Below, one piece after another: positions 1 through 7,835 of a stretch of DNA of 9,274 nucleotides; positions within the stretch are counted from its first letter, which is position 1, and each line of letters starts with the position of its first letter. The translations under genes were made by a program, and so were the position numbers. Source of the stretch: Pelagibacteraceae bacterium (GTDB lineage: Bacteria > Pseudomonadota > Alphaproteobacteria > Pelagibacterales > Pelagibacteraceae). The stretch covers positions 14,689 to 23,962 of the forward strand of contig PAFH01000023.1 of NCBI GenBank assembly GCA_002704145.1. The letters run 5' to 3'. The notes below the pieces were generated by a model. That model did no database searches. It was not told the DNA's origin and worked only from the letters and a program-made list of their open reading frames with translations.

Positions 1-170
1 ATATTTTCATTTTCTAAAACATTTATTCCATTAAAACTTACTTTTAAATGTTTGAGTATATTTGATACAGCCATAGAAAACCCACACTGAGGGTTATCAG
101 GTGTTCCTTTCATAAATAAACAAACATCATTTTTTTCAATTATTTTTTTAATTTCTTCTTCTATTTTCAT
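1..170 (-). CDS. grxD: Monothiol glutaredoxin GrxD (Grx4 type), C-terminus beyond window
   Basis: Reading the minus strand from 170 gives 56 residues of an open frame that leaves the window at base 1. It has the CGFS active site of monothiol glutaredoxins (Cys29) and the upstream KGTP motif (Lys21) that contacts glutathione. This family carries a glutathione-ligated [2Fe-2S] cluster and delivers or senses Fe-S clusters in the cytoplasm, commonly with BolA. Two adjacent ATG codons are possible (173 and 170). AAGGA sits 2 bases before the first and 5 before the second, so I chose 170. The stop of bolA overlaps this start region (TGATG), which implies translational coupling and supports the GrxD-BolA partnership. 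About half of the usual ~105-110 residue protein is visible. Confidence 0.93.
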   Translation of the reverse strand, partial: MKIEEEIKKIIEKNDVCLFMKGTPDNPQCGFSMAVSNILKHLKVSFNGINVLENEN

Positions 171-400
171 CATTTTCCTTCAGTAGTTATTGATAAAGCA
201 TGAAGCTCGTTTCCCATTTTCCCCTTTAAAGATTTATAAACCAATTTATGTTGGTCAATTTTACTCAACCCATTAAACATTTTTGACTTTATGCTTGCAC
301 TATAATGATTGTTGTCTCCCATTAAATCTTTAATTTCTATCGTTGCGTCCGGTATTGACGACATAATAAGTTCTTTAATTTCTTTTATTGAAAGAGCCAT
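170..400 (-). CDS. bolA: BolA family protein
   Basis: This is a 76-residue BolA-fold protein. The family core is clear: GDNNHYSA (His32), FNGLSKIDQHKLVY (His51) and the C-terminal NELHALSI (His67). BolA proteins pair with CGFS glutaredoxins through a bridging [2Fe-2S] cluster, and the adjacent downstream gene is exactly such a glutaredoxin, so a role in Fe-S or iron homeostasis is likely. The frame is open back to an ATG at 433, but family members start close to the MALSIKEIKE segment, so 400 is preferred; ATG 409 is also possible. Even with the shorter form the start lies inside the last codons of purL (about 26 bases of overlap). No clear Shine-Dalgarno is visible, so translation may depend on ribosomes finishing purL. 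The family is certain; the start is moderately sure. Confidence 0.93.
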   Translation of the reverse strand: MALSIKEIKELIMSSIPDATIEIKDLMGDNNHYSASIKSKMFNGLSKIDQHKLVYKSLKGKMGNELHALSITTEGK

Positions 401-2579
401 AATATTCATTATACCATTTATTATTAATTTCATACAGTTCTTTAAGACTTATTTTCATTTCTTTTTCAATTTCAAAATAATTTTGTTGGGTATGACCAAT
501 GGTCTCATAATAAATACTATTATCACCTAAAATTTTTTTTACATCATCTATTTTATCATTATTAACTTCTAGAACATATCTACTTTGATCTTCACCAAAA
601 AAATACTTAAACAAGTTAGTCAAATTTTTTGGCTTATCTATTTTTATCCCATAATTAGAATTAATAGACATTTCAGCTAGTGCAACTAATAACCCGCCAC
701 TAGAAACATCATGAACAGCATTAACAAGATTTCTTTCAATAAGTTTTAAAACACTCTCACCATTATTTTTTTCATTGCCTAAGTTTATTTCTGGTGGCTG
801 TCCATCAGTGATTGAATAAATTTCCTCATAAAATGCACTAAGCTCCAAATGACCAAATGTTTTACCTACTAAAATTATTTTACTATTATTTTCTTTAAAT
901 AAATGATTTATAGGTTTAGTAAAATTTTTAATTAGTCCTACACCACCAATCACAGGTGTTGGGTAAATATTTTTTTTGTTTGTTCCGTTATAAAATGATA
1001 CGTTCCCAGAAACTACGGGGTAGTTTAAAAATTCACAAGACTCTTTTATTCCAATTAAACATTCTGCAAACTCTCCCATTATTTTTGTATTTTCTGGATT
1101 TCCAAAATTTAAACAGTTTGTAATTGCAATGGGTTTTGAACCAGCAGCAATTAAATTTCTCCAATTTTCGCAAACTATTTGTTTTCCACCGGTTAAAGGA
1201 TGTGCTTTACAGTAATTTGCAGATGAGTCCACTGAGACAGTAATTGCTTTATTTTTTCCATGTATTCTTATTATAGCTGCGTCTGAACCAGATCTTTGAA
1301 CTGTATCGCCCATTACCATTTGGTCGTATTGATCTGTAACCCAACTCTTGTTTGTATAATTTGGAGATGATAAAATACTTTTTAACGCATCTTGAATTTT
1401 AATCTTTTTAAGAGTTTTAATATTAATTTTATTTTTAGGCAATTCTTTTTTAGTCCATTTTCTATCGTATACAGGAGCTTTAGTTGATAAAGCCTCAATA
1501 GGTATTTCACATTCAGTTTTATCATTATATTTCAAAATTAATTTTTTTGAATTGGTCGTCTTTCCTATTACAACGAAATCTAAATCCCATTTTTTAAATA
1601 TTTTTCTTGCCTCATCTTCTTTATTATCTTCAAGTATTATAAGCATACGCTCTTGACTTTCTGACAACATCATTTCGTAAGGTGACATATTTATCTCTCT
1701 GCATGGGACTTTTTCTAAATTCAATTCTATACCTAAATCTCCTTTAGAGGCCATTTCTACACTCGAAGATGTTAATCCTGCAGCACCCATATCCTGTATT
1801 GCTATGATAGAATCTTTTTTCATTAGTTCTAAACATGCTTCCATCAATAATTTTTCAGTGAATGGATCTCCAACCTGGACAGTCGGCTTTTTATCCTCTG
1901 AATTTTCATCAAATTCAGCTGATGCCATAGAAGCCCCATGAATACCATCGCGTCCAGTTTTAGACCCAACATAAACAACAGATTTATTAATACCTTTAGC
2001 TTTTGAATAAAAAATTTTATTTTTTTTTGCATGACCCACTGCCATTGCATTGACTAAAATGTTTTCATTATATGTGTTATTAAACTTTATCTCTCCAGCT
2101 ACTGTTGGTATTCCTATACAGTTACCGTAACCACCGATACCAGACACAACACCATTAAGTAAATTTTTTGTTTTAAAATGATTTGGTGAACCAAAATGAA
2201 TGGAATTTAAAAGTGCTATTGGTCTTGCTCCCATTGTAAAAACATCTCTTAATATCCCACCAACACCAGTAGCTGCTCCCTGATACGGCTCAATGTATGA
2301 TGGGTGATTATGACTTTCAATTTTGAAAATAATTGCATCTTCATCTCCAATATCAATAACTCCAGCATTTTCACCAGGCCCTTGAATAACTCTTTCCCCT
2401 TTAGTATGTAAATTTTTTAGATGATTTCTAGAAGACTTATAAGAACAATGCTCATTCCACATTGCAGAAAAAATACCAAGCTCAAGTATATTTGGATCTC
2501 TTTTGAGTAATTTTTTTATACTTAAAAATTCATCTGGTTTTAGACCATGTGCTTCAACAACTTTATTTGTTATTTTCAT
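375..2579 (-). CDS. purL: Phosphoribosylformylglycinamidine synthase, small-type PurL subunit
   Basis: A 734-residue protein, the size of the Bacillus-type small PurL rather than the ~1,300-residue gammaproteobacterial fusion. It uses ATP and ammonia to convert FGAR to FGAM, the fourth step of de novo purine synthesis, with ammonia delivered by PurQ and PurS. Visible motifs are the N-terminal MWNEHCSYKSS with the active-site His44, the GPGENAG nucleotide-binding loop (67-73), KIESHNHPS (86-94) for metal and substrate, and the glycine-rich GAATGVGGILRDVFTMGARP (101-120). The domain is then repeated in the second half (for example SGSDAA, NCLNFGNPE and HDVSSGGLLVALAEM), as expected for the duplicated AIR-synthase-like fold. 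It starts 4 bases after purQ ends, and bolA begins within its 3' end. All signature regions are intact. Confidence 0.98.
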   Translation of the reverse strand: MKITNKVVEAHGLKPDEFLSIKKLLKRDPNILELGIFSAMWNEHCSYKSSRNHLKNLHTKGERVIQGPGENAGVIDIGDEDAIIFKIESHNHPSYIEPYQGAATGVGGILRDVFTMGARPIALLNSIHFGSPNHFKTKNLLNGVVSGIGGYGNCIGIPTVAGEIKFNNTYNENILVNAMAVGHAKKNKIFYSKAKGINKSVVYVGSKTGRDGIHGASMASAEFDENSEDKKPTVQVGDPFTEKLLMEACLELMKKDSIIAIQDMGAAGLTSSSVEMASKGDLGIELNLEKVPCREINMSPYEMMLSESQERMLIILEDNKEDEARKIFKKWDLDFVVIGKTTNSKKLILKYNDKTECEIPIEALSTKAPVYDRKWTKKELPKNKINIKTLKKIKIQDALKSILSSPNYTNKSWVTDQYDQMVMGDTVQRSGSDAAIIRIHGKNKAITVSVDSSANYCKAHPLTGGKQIVCENWRNLIAAGSKPIAITNCLNFGNPENTKIMGEFAECLIGIKESCEFLNYPVVSGNVSFYNGTNKKNIYPTPVIGGVGLIKNFTKPINHLFKENNSKIILVGKTFGHLELSAFYEEIYSITDGQPPEINLGNEKNNGESVLKLIERNLVNAVHDVSSGGLLVALAEMSINSNYGIKIDKPKNLTNLFKYFFGEDQSRYVLEVNNDKIDDVKKILGDNSIYYETIGHTQQNYFEIEKEMKISLKELYEINNKWYNEYYGSFNKRN

Positions 2580-2583
2580 TTAA

Positions 2584-3261
2584 TTAGTTCAATAAGCTTG
2601 AAAATAAATTTATTCCATCGTCATTTGAAATTAAATTATCTATCATTCTTTCTGGATGAGGCATCATACCTAAAATATTTTTTTTAGAATTATAAATACC
2701 AGCAATATTTTCTAAAGATCCATTAGGATTTGAGTCATAGTTTACTTCTCCTTTATCGTCACAATACTTAAAAGCAATTAAATCTTCATCGTTTAATTTT
2801 TTTAGATGCTGATTATTTGTAAAATAATTTCCTTCATTGTGGGCAATATTAATTTTTAATATTTGATTTTTTTTATATTTATTAGAAAAATTAGTTTTAT
2901 TATTACTAACTTTAATATTTATATCTCGATTTATAAATTTTAAATTTTTATTTCTAAGTAAAGCACCACCTAATAAACCAGTTTCAATTAAAATTTGAAA
3001 ACCATTACAAATACCTAAAACCAAACAACCTTCATTTGCAGCTTTTATAACTTCATTAATTATTAATGATTTTCCTGCTATAGCTCCTGATCTTAGATAA
3101 TCTCCGTAAGAAAAACCTCCAGGTATGACTATCAAATCAGTTTTCGGTAATTTTGTTTCTTTGTGCCAAATCATTTGATTTTTAAATTGCATTTTTTCTA
3201 AAGCAATAGCTACATCCCTGTCACAATTAGATCCTGGAAAAACAATTACAGTTGAATTCAT
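2584..3261 (-). CDS. purQ: FGAM synthase glutaminase subunit PurQ
   Basis: A 225-residue class I glutamine amidotransferase that hydrolyses glutamine and channels ammonia to PurL. The nucleophile elbow LGICNGFQIL contains Cys85, and the rest of the triad is His202 and Glu204 in MMPHPERMID. VFPGSNCDRD at the N-terminus and the VIPGGFSYGDYLRSGAIA segment (45-62) are typical of PurQ as opposed to other amidotransferases. The length matches the family (about 220-230). Its ATG overlaps the purS stop by 4 bases (ATGA), so purS and purQ are translationally coupled and the two partner subunits are probably made in step. A 4-base gap separates it from purL. Confidence 0.98.
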   Translation of the reverse strand: MNSTVIVFPGSNCDRDVAIALEKMQFKNQMIWHKETKLPKTDLIVIPGGFSYGDYLRSGAIAGKSLIINEVIKAANEGCLVLGICNGFQILIETGLLGGALLRNKNLKFINRDINIKVSNNKTNFSNKYKKNQILKINIAHNEGNYFTNNQHLKKLNDEDLIAFKYCDDKGEVNYDSNPNGSLENIAGIYNSKKNILGMMPHPERMIDNLISNDDGINLFSSLLN

Positions 3262-3500
3262 TTAATTATACTTACTTTGTATTCTTCAATTATTAGATTT
3301 GCTAATAATTTTTTACACATATCATCAACTTTTTTTTCTGCATTAGCTTGGTTTTTTTCGTCTATTTCAAGTTCAAAATATTTTCCTTGCCTAACGCTTT
3401 TTAGATTATTCATTCCAAGATTTTGTAATGTATTTTGAATAATTTTTCCTTGTGGATCTAGCACTTCATTTTTAAGTGTAACTGTGACGGAAAATTTCAA
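3258..3500 (-). CDS. purS: FGAM synthase PurS subunit (probable TTG start)
   Basis: This small dimerising subunit bridges PurQ and small-type PurL so that ammonia can be transferred. The protein reads (M)KFSVTVTLKNEVLDPQGK, then LGMNNLKSVRQGKYFEL and a C-terminal LLANLIIEEYKV, which is the PurS pattern. The frame is open upstream to an ATG at 3551, but that would add 17 unusual residues and overlap purC by 50 bases. The TTG at 3500 lies 1 base after the purC stop and gives 80 residues, the normal PurS length, beginning exactly where the conserved beta-strand begins. I therefore choose TTG. No Shine-Dalgarno is evident, so re-initiation after purC is plausible. The stop overlaps the purQ start in an ATGA. 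Confidence 0.92.
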   Translation of the reverse strand: MKFSVTVTLKNEVLDPQGKIIQNTLQNLGMNNLKSVRQGKYFELEIDEKNQANAEKKVDDMCKKLLANLIIEEYKVSIIK

Positions 3501-3501
3501 T

Positions 3502-4293
3502 TTATTTTTTTTTGAATTTAATTGATGTAGCTTTACCAAAGTTAACTTCACTTATGTTTGTTTCTTCTGGCATTATATTTAATCTTCTGGCGACTTCTTG
3601 ATAACCTTGAATTATGTTTCCAAGATCTTTTCTGAATCTATCTTTGTCTAATTTTTTTTCAGATTTTACATCCCAAAGTCTACAAGTATCTGGACTAATT
3701 TCGTCGGCTAAGATGATTTCATTTTTTTTTAAATCATTATTCCAAGCTTTTCCAAACTCAATTTTAAAATCTACAAGTTTGATTCCTATTCCTCTAAATA
3801 AACCCAGCAGCAAATCATTAATTCGAAGTGTAATTTTATCTATATGATTTATTTCTTCTTCTGTTGCCCAACCAAACGAATAAATATGTTCTTTTGAGAT
3901 TAAAGGATCTTGTAATTCATCTTTTTTATAACAATACTCTAGCAAAGGTTTTTCTAAAACTGTTCCCTCGGTGATATCAAGTCTTTTAGTTAATGAGCCG
4001 GTTGCTATGTTTCTTACAATAAATTCTATTGGAAAGATTTCAGCTTTTCTTATTAGTTGTTCACGCATATTAAGTCGTTTAATAAAATGAGTTTTTACTC
4101 CACATTGAGAAAGGTTAGTCAAAATATATTCAGAAATTCTATTATTAAGTACTCCTTTGCCCTCCACTTTTGCTTTTTTTAAATTATTAAAGGCTGTAGC
4201 GTCATCTTTAAAGTGTTGAATGACTAACTTTTTATCATTTGTTTCGTAAATGATTTTTGCTTTACCCTCATATAACTTACTACCTTTATTCAT
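3502..4293 (-). CDS. purC: Phosphoribosylaminoimidazole-succinocarboxamide synthase (SAICAR synthetase)
   Basis: A 263-residue cytoplasmic enzyme that joins aspartate to CAIR using ATP to make SAICAR, the substrate of PurB encoded just upstream. It shows the N-terminal KLYEGKAKIIY nucleotide-binding strand-loop (6-16), the VRNIATGSL signature (93-101), LVDFKIEFG (173-181) and the DEISPDTCRLWD segment (197-208). It is slightly longer than the common ~240-residue form because of a C-terminal tail ending in FKKK, encoded by a run of nine A just before the stop. The gap from purB is 7 bases; purS follows within 1 base if its TTG start is right. Confidence 0.98.
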   Translation of the reverse strand: MNKGSKLYEGKAKIIYETNDKKLVIQHFKDDATAFNNLKKAKVEGKGVLNNRISEYILTNLSQCGVKTHFIKRLNMREQLIRKAEIFPIEFIVRNIATGSLTKRLDITEGTVLEKPLLEYCYKKDELQDPLISKEHIYSFGWATEEEINHIDKITLRINDLLLGLFRGIGIKLVDFKIEFGKAWNNDLKKNEIILADEISPDTCRLWDVKSEKKLDKDRFRKDLGNIIQGYQEVARRLNIMPEETNISEVNFGKATSIKFKKK

Positions 4294-4300
4294 ACTTCAA

Positions 4301-5596
4301 TTATTTTTTTAAATTTCTAGTGAAAATTATATTAATTTTTTTGGTATGATAACTAAAATTAAATAAGTTTTTAAGTTTATTAACAGGTATTTTGTTAGTA
4401 ATTTTTTTATCTAGAACAATATTCTTATAAAAAGAAGAGTTTTCTTTCCATGATTTCATAGCATTTTTTTGAACTATTCCATACGCCTGTTCTCGAGTAA
4501 AACCTTTATTTGTTAATTCAAGTAAAACTCTTTGCGAAAAAAGAATTCCGTTAGTAATATTTAAATTTTTTAACATCCTTTTTGGGTAAATATTTAAGTT
4601 TTTTACAATATTATTTAATCTGGCTAATGCAAAGTCCAGCGCGATAGTAGCATCTGGTCCAATATTTCTCTCAACTGCCGAGTGAGAGATGTCTCTTTCG
4701 TGCCAGACTGCAACATTTTCTAAGGCAGGTATAATACTTGATCTAATTAATCTTGCTAAACCAGTTAAGTTTTCACTTAAAACAGGGTTTTTTTTATGGG
4801 GCATTGCTGATGATCCCTTTTGTTTTTTTCCAAAAAATTCTTCAACTTCTAAAACTTCTGTTCTTTGAAGATGTCTAATTTCAACAGCGAATCTCTCAAT
4901 TGAACTAGCGATTATAGCAATTGTGGAAAAAAATTGTGCGTGTCTATCTCTAGGTATTATTTGAGTGGATATTGGCTCAACACTAAGTTTAAGTTTTTTT
5001 GCAACATAACTTTCAACTTTTGGATCTATATTTGCAAAAGTTCCAACAGCACCTGAAATTGCACAAGTTGAAATTTCTTTTATTGAGTCTTCTAATCTTT
5101 TTTTGTTTCTTAAAAATTCTTGATAAAAAGATAGCATTTTAAGTCCAAAAGTAATTGGCTCTGCGTGAATACCATGACTTCTACCAATGCAAAGTGTAAA
5201 CTTATGTTTTAGAGCTTGTCTTTTAATTGAAACTAACAGCTGATCAATATCTTTTAATAAAATTTGACCTGATTGTTTTAATTGAAGATTAAAGCAAGTA
5301 TCCAAAACATCTGAAGATGTCATTCCTTTATGGAGGTATCGAGCTTCTTTACCAGATTTTTCAGTAATTGAAGTTAGAAAGGCTATGATATCATGTTTTA
5401 CTTTATCTTCAATTTGTAAAATTCTTTTTACGTTTATTCTTGCTTTAGATTTGACTTTTTTAACTACTCCTTTTGGAATAATTCTAAGTTTTTCCATTGC
5501 TTCAGCCGCAGCTAATTCAATTTCTAACCATATAGAATATTTATTCTGATCTTCCCAAATTTTTTTTATTTCTTTTCTTGAGTATCTGTCTATCAT
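4301..5596 (-). CDS. purB: Adenylosuccinate lyase
   Basis: A 431-residue fumarase/aspartase superfamily enzyme that removes fumarate from SAICAR (giving AICAR) and from adenylosuccinate (giving AMP), so it acts twice in purine synthesis. Active-site regions are visible: KHDIIAF (His68), YLHKGMTSSD (His89), GRSHGIHAEPITFG (His141) and the mobile signature loop GSSAMPHKKNP (261-271), whose serine pair contains the catalytic serine. The histidine positions match the short Bacillus-type enzyme, in keeping with the length of about 430. It follows map after an 18-base gap with a weak AGAGG, and purC follows after 7 bases. It is intact. Confidence 0.98.
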   Translation of the reverse strand: MIDRYSRKEIKKIWEDQNKYSIWLEIELAAAEAMEKLRIIPKGVVKKVKSKARINVKRILQIEDKVKHDIIAFLTSITEKSGKEARYLHKGMTSSDVLDTCFNLQLKQSGQILLKDIDQLLVSIKRQALKHKFTLCIGRSHGIHAEPITFGLKMLSFYQEFLRNKKRLEDSIKEISTCAISGAVGTFANIDPKVESYVAKKLKLSVEPISTQIIPRDRHAQFFSTIAIIASSIERFAVEIRHLQRTEVLEVEEFFGKKQKGSSAMPHKKNPVLSENLTGLARLIRSSIIPALENVAVWHERDISHSAVERNIGPDATIALDFALARLNNIVKNLNIYPKRMLKNLNITNGILFSQRVLLELTNKGFTREQAYGIVQKNAMKSWKENSSFYKNIVLDKKITNKIPVNKLKNLFNFSYHTKKINIIFTRNLKK

Positions 5597-5614
5597 TAAA
5601 GTTGAGCCTCTAAA

Positions 5615-6364
5615 TTAACTTTTTGATAAAGTAAAAATTTCATAACCTTCTTTAGTTACACCTATAGTATGTTCAAATTGTGCAGACAAGGATTTATCTT
5701 TTGTAACTGCAGTCCATCCATCATTAAGTGTTTTAGTTTCATGACTACCCAAGTTAATCATAGGTTCAATAGTAAAAATCATACCAGCTTTTAATTTTTC
5801 ACCTGTACCTTTTTTTCCATAATGTAATACGTTTGGTTCTTTGTGAAATAACTGACCTATGCCATGACCACAAAAATCTTGAACAACAGAGAATCCTTCG
5901 TTTTCTACATGTGTTTGTATAGTTGCACCAATATCTCCTAAATTAATATCTTCTCTAATAATGTTTATTGCTTTCATCATCGCCTCGTAGGTTGTTTTAA
6001 CTAATTTCTTAGCCTTTACTGATACGTTACCAACCTCAAAAGTTCTGCTTGTATCACCATGCCATCCATCTTTAAATGCAGTGACATCAACATTTATAAT
6101 ATCACCTTCTTTTAAAACTTTATTAGAAGGTACCCCATGACAAACCACATGGTTAGTTGATGTGCAGCATGATTTAGGAAATCCTCTATAAAATAATGGG
6201 GCAGAGTATGCACCTTTATCATTTATAAATTCATAACAAATTTTATCTATTTCGTCAGTTTGAATTCCAGGCTTAACCATTTTAGAAACTTCATCTAATG
6301 CTCCAGCAGCAATACTTCCGGCTATTCTCGATCTTTCAAAAGCTTCTTTATAATTTTCACTCAT
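5615..6364 (-). CDS. map: Methionine aminopeptidase, type I
   Basis: A 249-residue type I methionine aminopeptidase that removes the initiator methionine from nascent proteins once deformylated. The five metal ligands of the pita-bread fold are all present: Asp93 (NVDV), Asp104 (HGDTSRTF), His167 (GHGIG), Glu200 (IEPM) and Glu231 (QFEHT). His76 in HVVCHG and His174 are the usual substrate-side histidines. The length fits family norms (about 250-265). The ATG overlaps the stop of the downstream sfsA frame by 4 bases (ATGA), so its translation is probably coupled to that frame. It heads the purine genes here, although it has no direct part in purine synthesis. Confidence 0.97.
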   Translation of the reverse strand: MSENYKEAFERSRIAGSIAAGALDEVSKMVKPGIQTDEIDKICYEFINDKGAYSAPLFYRGFPKSCCTSTNHVVCHGVPSNKVLKEGDIINVDVTAFKDGWHGDTSRTFEVGNVSVKAKKLVKTTYEAMMKAINIIREDINLGDIGATIQTHVENEGFSVVQDFCGHGIGQLFHKEPNVLHYGKKGTGEKLKAGMIFTIEPMINLGSHETKTLNDGWTAVTKDKSLSAQFEHTIGVTKEGYEIFTLSKS

Positions 6365-7060
6365 ATATTCTTGAATTTTATCATTTGATTTATTTCTATT
6401 CCTTTTGCTGAAAATTTACAATCATAGCAAAGTATATTTAGTTTTTTCTTAACAGCTTTTACTAATAATTCGTTATAATCAGGATCAATATCTTTAGATA
6501 TCATAAATTTATTACAATCATCTCTTTGAATTAAAAAAAGAAGATAAATATTATAGCCTTTTTTCTTAGCTTTAATTAACTCATTTATATGTTTGAGACC
6601 TCGAGATGTTACGGAGTCTGGAAACTCTGCAATTTTTTTTTTTTCGTGAAAGAGTAACATTTTTTACTTCTATAAAAGATTTTTGTTTTTCTTCAGTAAC
6701 CATAAAATCGAATCTTGTGTTATCACCAAACTTTACTTCAGTCTTAATATTTCTAATTTTCTTAAAAGCATTTATTGATTTTTTTTGTAAACCTTCAAGC
6801 ACAATTTTATTTGTAAATTGAGTATTAACACCTACTTTTGTATTATTTTTTTCAATAATTTGTAATGTGTATTTAAGTTTTCTATTAGGATTATTCGATT
6901 TAGTTAACCACACACGACTTCCTCTATTTAATAAGCCCATCATAGATCCAGTATTAGGGCAATGGGCTGTTTGAACACGATTATTAATTTTTATATCAAC
7001 AAAGAATCGTTTGTATCTTTTTATGAATTCTCCTGATATTAATGTATTCTCAAAGTTCAT
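6361..7060 (-). pseudogene. sfsA: SfsA family DNA/RNA-binding protein, interrupted by a frameshift
   Basis: Two overlapping minus-strand frames together make one SfsA. The first (7060 to 6581) gives the N-terminal part: RFFVDI, an AHCPNTGSMMGL segment (32-43), RFDFMV (Asp118) and FIEVKNVTL (Glu131, Lys133), the acidic/lysine motif of the nuclease-like domain. After Arg139 it enters a run of 12 A and then reads nonsense (KKKNCRVSRL and so on). The second frame (stop at 6361) continues correctly after the run with IAEFPDSVTSRGLKHINEL to AKGIEI. Joined through the run, the protein would have about 232 residues, the normal SfsA length. Removing one A (or adding two) restores it. The downstream half looks conserved and its stop overlaps the map start. 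SfsA was named for an effect on sugar fermentation genes in E. coli; its role is uncertain. It could be a sequencing error, a slippage-rescued gene or a recent pseudogene. Confidence 0.9.
6633..6644 (-). repeat. A12 homopolymer at the sfsA frameshift
   Basis: There are twelve consecutive T on the plus strand, read as A12 in the sfsA message. It is the longest single-base run I noticed in the window. It sits exactly where the SfsA homology changes frame; an 11-base or 14-base run would keep one open frame. Such runs are prone to polymerase slippage in vivo and to indel errors in sequencing. Confidence 0.95.
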
Positions 7061-7076
7061 TTATAATTATTTATCT
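7061..7076. promoter_or_regulatory. Divergent intergenic region with a TATAAT -10 box
   Basis: Only 16 bases separate the divergent starts of sfsA (7060) and the CinA-like gene (7077), so the promoters must overlap each other or the coding ends. A perfect plus-strand TATAAT lies at 7062-7067. Its expected transcription start would fall about 3 bases before the ATG, giving an almost leaderless message. No good -35 element is seen at the right distance. For sfsA, and hence perhaps the whole purine operon, no convincing -10 box is visible; the stretch just inside the CinA-like gene is the place to look. The call rests on the hexamer and the geometry only. Confidence 0.4.
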
Positions 7077-7835
7077 ATGAAGAAAAAAAACAAAAAAGTA
7101 AATGCAGCAATTTTAATTATTGGAAATGAGATATTATCAGGAAGAACACAGGATAAAAATACTATATTTATCAGCCAATGGTTGAATTCTAGCTGCGGAA
7201 TAATAGTAGAGGAAGTAAGAATAATACCTGACGTTGAAAAAATTATCATAGAAAATATAAAAAAACTTTCACAAAAATTTAATTATGTTTTTACAACAGG
7301 TGGAATTGGGCCAACTCATGATGATATAACAGCAAAATCAATAGCTAAAGCTTTTCATATTGAATATGGTTTTCATAAAGAAGCATATAAAATCTTAGAA
7401 AGTTATTATGGAAAAAAAAATTTTAATGATGGTAGAAAAAAAATGGCTAAAATGCCTATTTTAGCTAAATTAATTTATAATCCTTCAAGTGCCGCCCCAG
7501 GTTTTATGACTAAGAATGTTATTTCTTTACCAGGTGTACCTTCAATTTTAAACTCAATGATAGAAAACTGTAAAAAATATTTGATTAGAGGATTAAAAAT
7601 TCACAGTGAAACTTTAAATTTATACACTGTTGAAAGTAACATTTCAAAAAAATTAAACATTATTCAAAACAAATATAAAAAAGAAGTAAATATTGGTAGC
7701 TACCCTTTTTTCAGGCTAGGTAAAATTGGTGTTTCAATCGTAACTAGATCGACCTCAAAAATCAAATTACAAGAGGTAAATAAACATTTAAAAAAATTAG
7801 CTAAGATAAAAAAAATAAAAATATTAAAAGCTTAG
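7077..7835 (+). CDS. CinA-like molybdopterin-binding domain protein (COG1058 type)
   Basis: A 252-residue protein of the MoaB/MogA-like molybdopterin-binding fold, in the version found at the N-terminus of CinA and of eukaryotic FAD synthase. Typical segments are AAILIIGNEILSGRTQDKN (10-28), VFTTGGIGPTHDDITAKSIA (71-90), NPSSAAPGF (135-143) and LPGVPSILNSMI (151-162). The C-terminal nicotinamide-nucleotide deamidase domain of full-length CinA is absent, so this is a stand-alone domain. Proteins of this class are annotated as competence/damage-inducible protein A or molybdopterin-binding protein, and the true substrate is unclear. The frame opens earlier (7011), but the ATG at 7077 begins right before the conserved strand and follows a TATAAT box. 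Its stop overlaps the stop of the convergent glycosyltransferase gene. Confidence 0.9.
   Translation: MKKKNKKVNAAILIIGNEILSGRTQDKNTIFISQWLNSSCGIIVEEVRIIPDVEKIIIENIKKLSQKFNYVFTTGGIGPTHDDITAKSIAKAFHIEYGFHKEAYKILESYYGKKNFNDGRKKMAKMPILAKLIYNPSSAAPGFMTKNVISLPGVPSILNSMIENCKKYLIRGLKIHSETLNLYTVESNISKKLNIIQNKYKKEVNIGSYPFFRLGKIGVSIVTRSTSKIKLQEVNKHLKKLAKIKKIKILKA

Noticed and set aside
309..530. 73-residue plus-strand hydrophobic open frame resembling a membrane peptide
   Set aside because: It is antisense to bolA and the end of purL; isoleucine- and phenylalanine-rich shadows are expected opposite lysine- and asparagine-rich genes in AT-rich DNA.
3490..3551. PurC-PurS fusion by slippage in the A9 run at the end of purC
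   Set aside because: PurC is full length and PurS has a good TTG start one base after the stop at the normal family length, so no frameshift is needed. The run merely encodes a lysine tail.
3955..3985. CCCTCG inside purC as a possible match to the missing tRNA-Leu acceptor strand
   Set aside because: It is a six-base match within conserved purC codons with no T-arm next to it, so it is chance.
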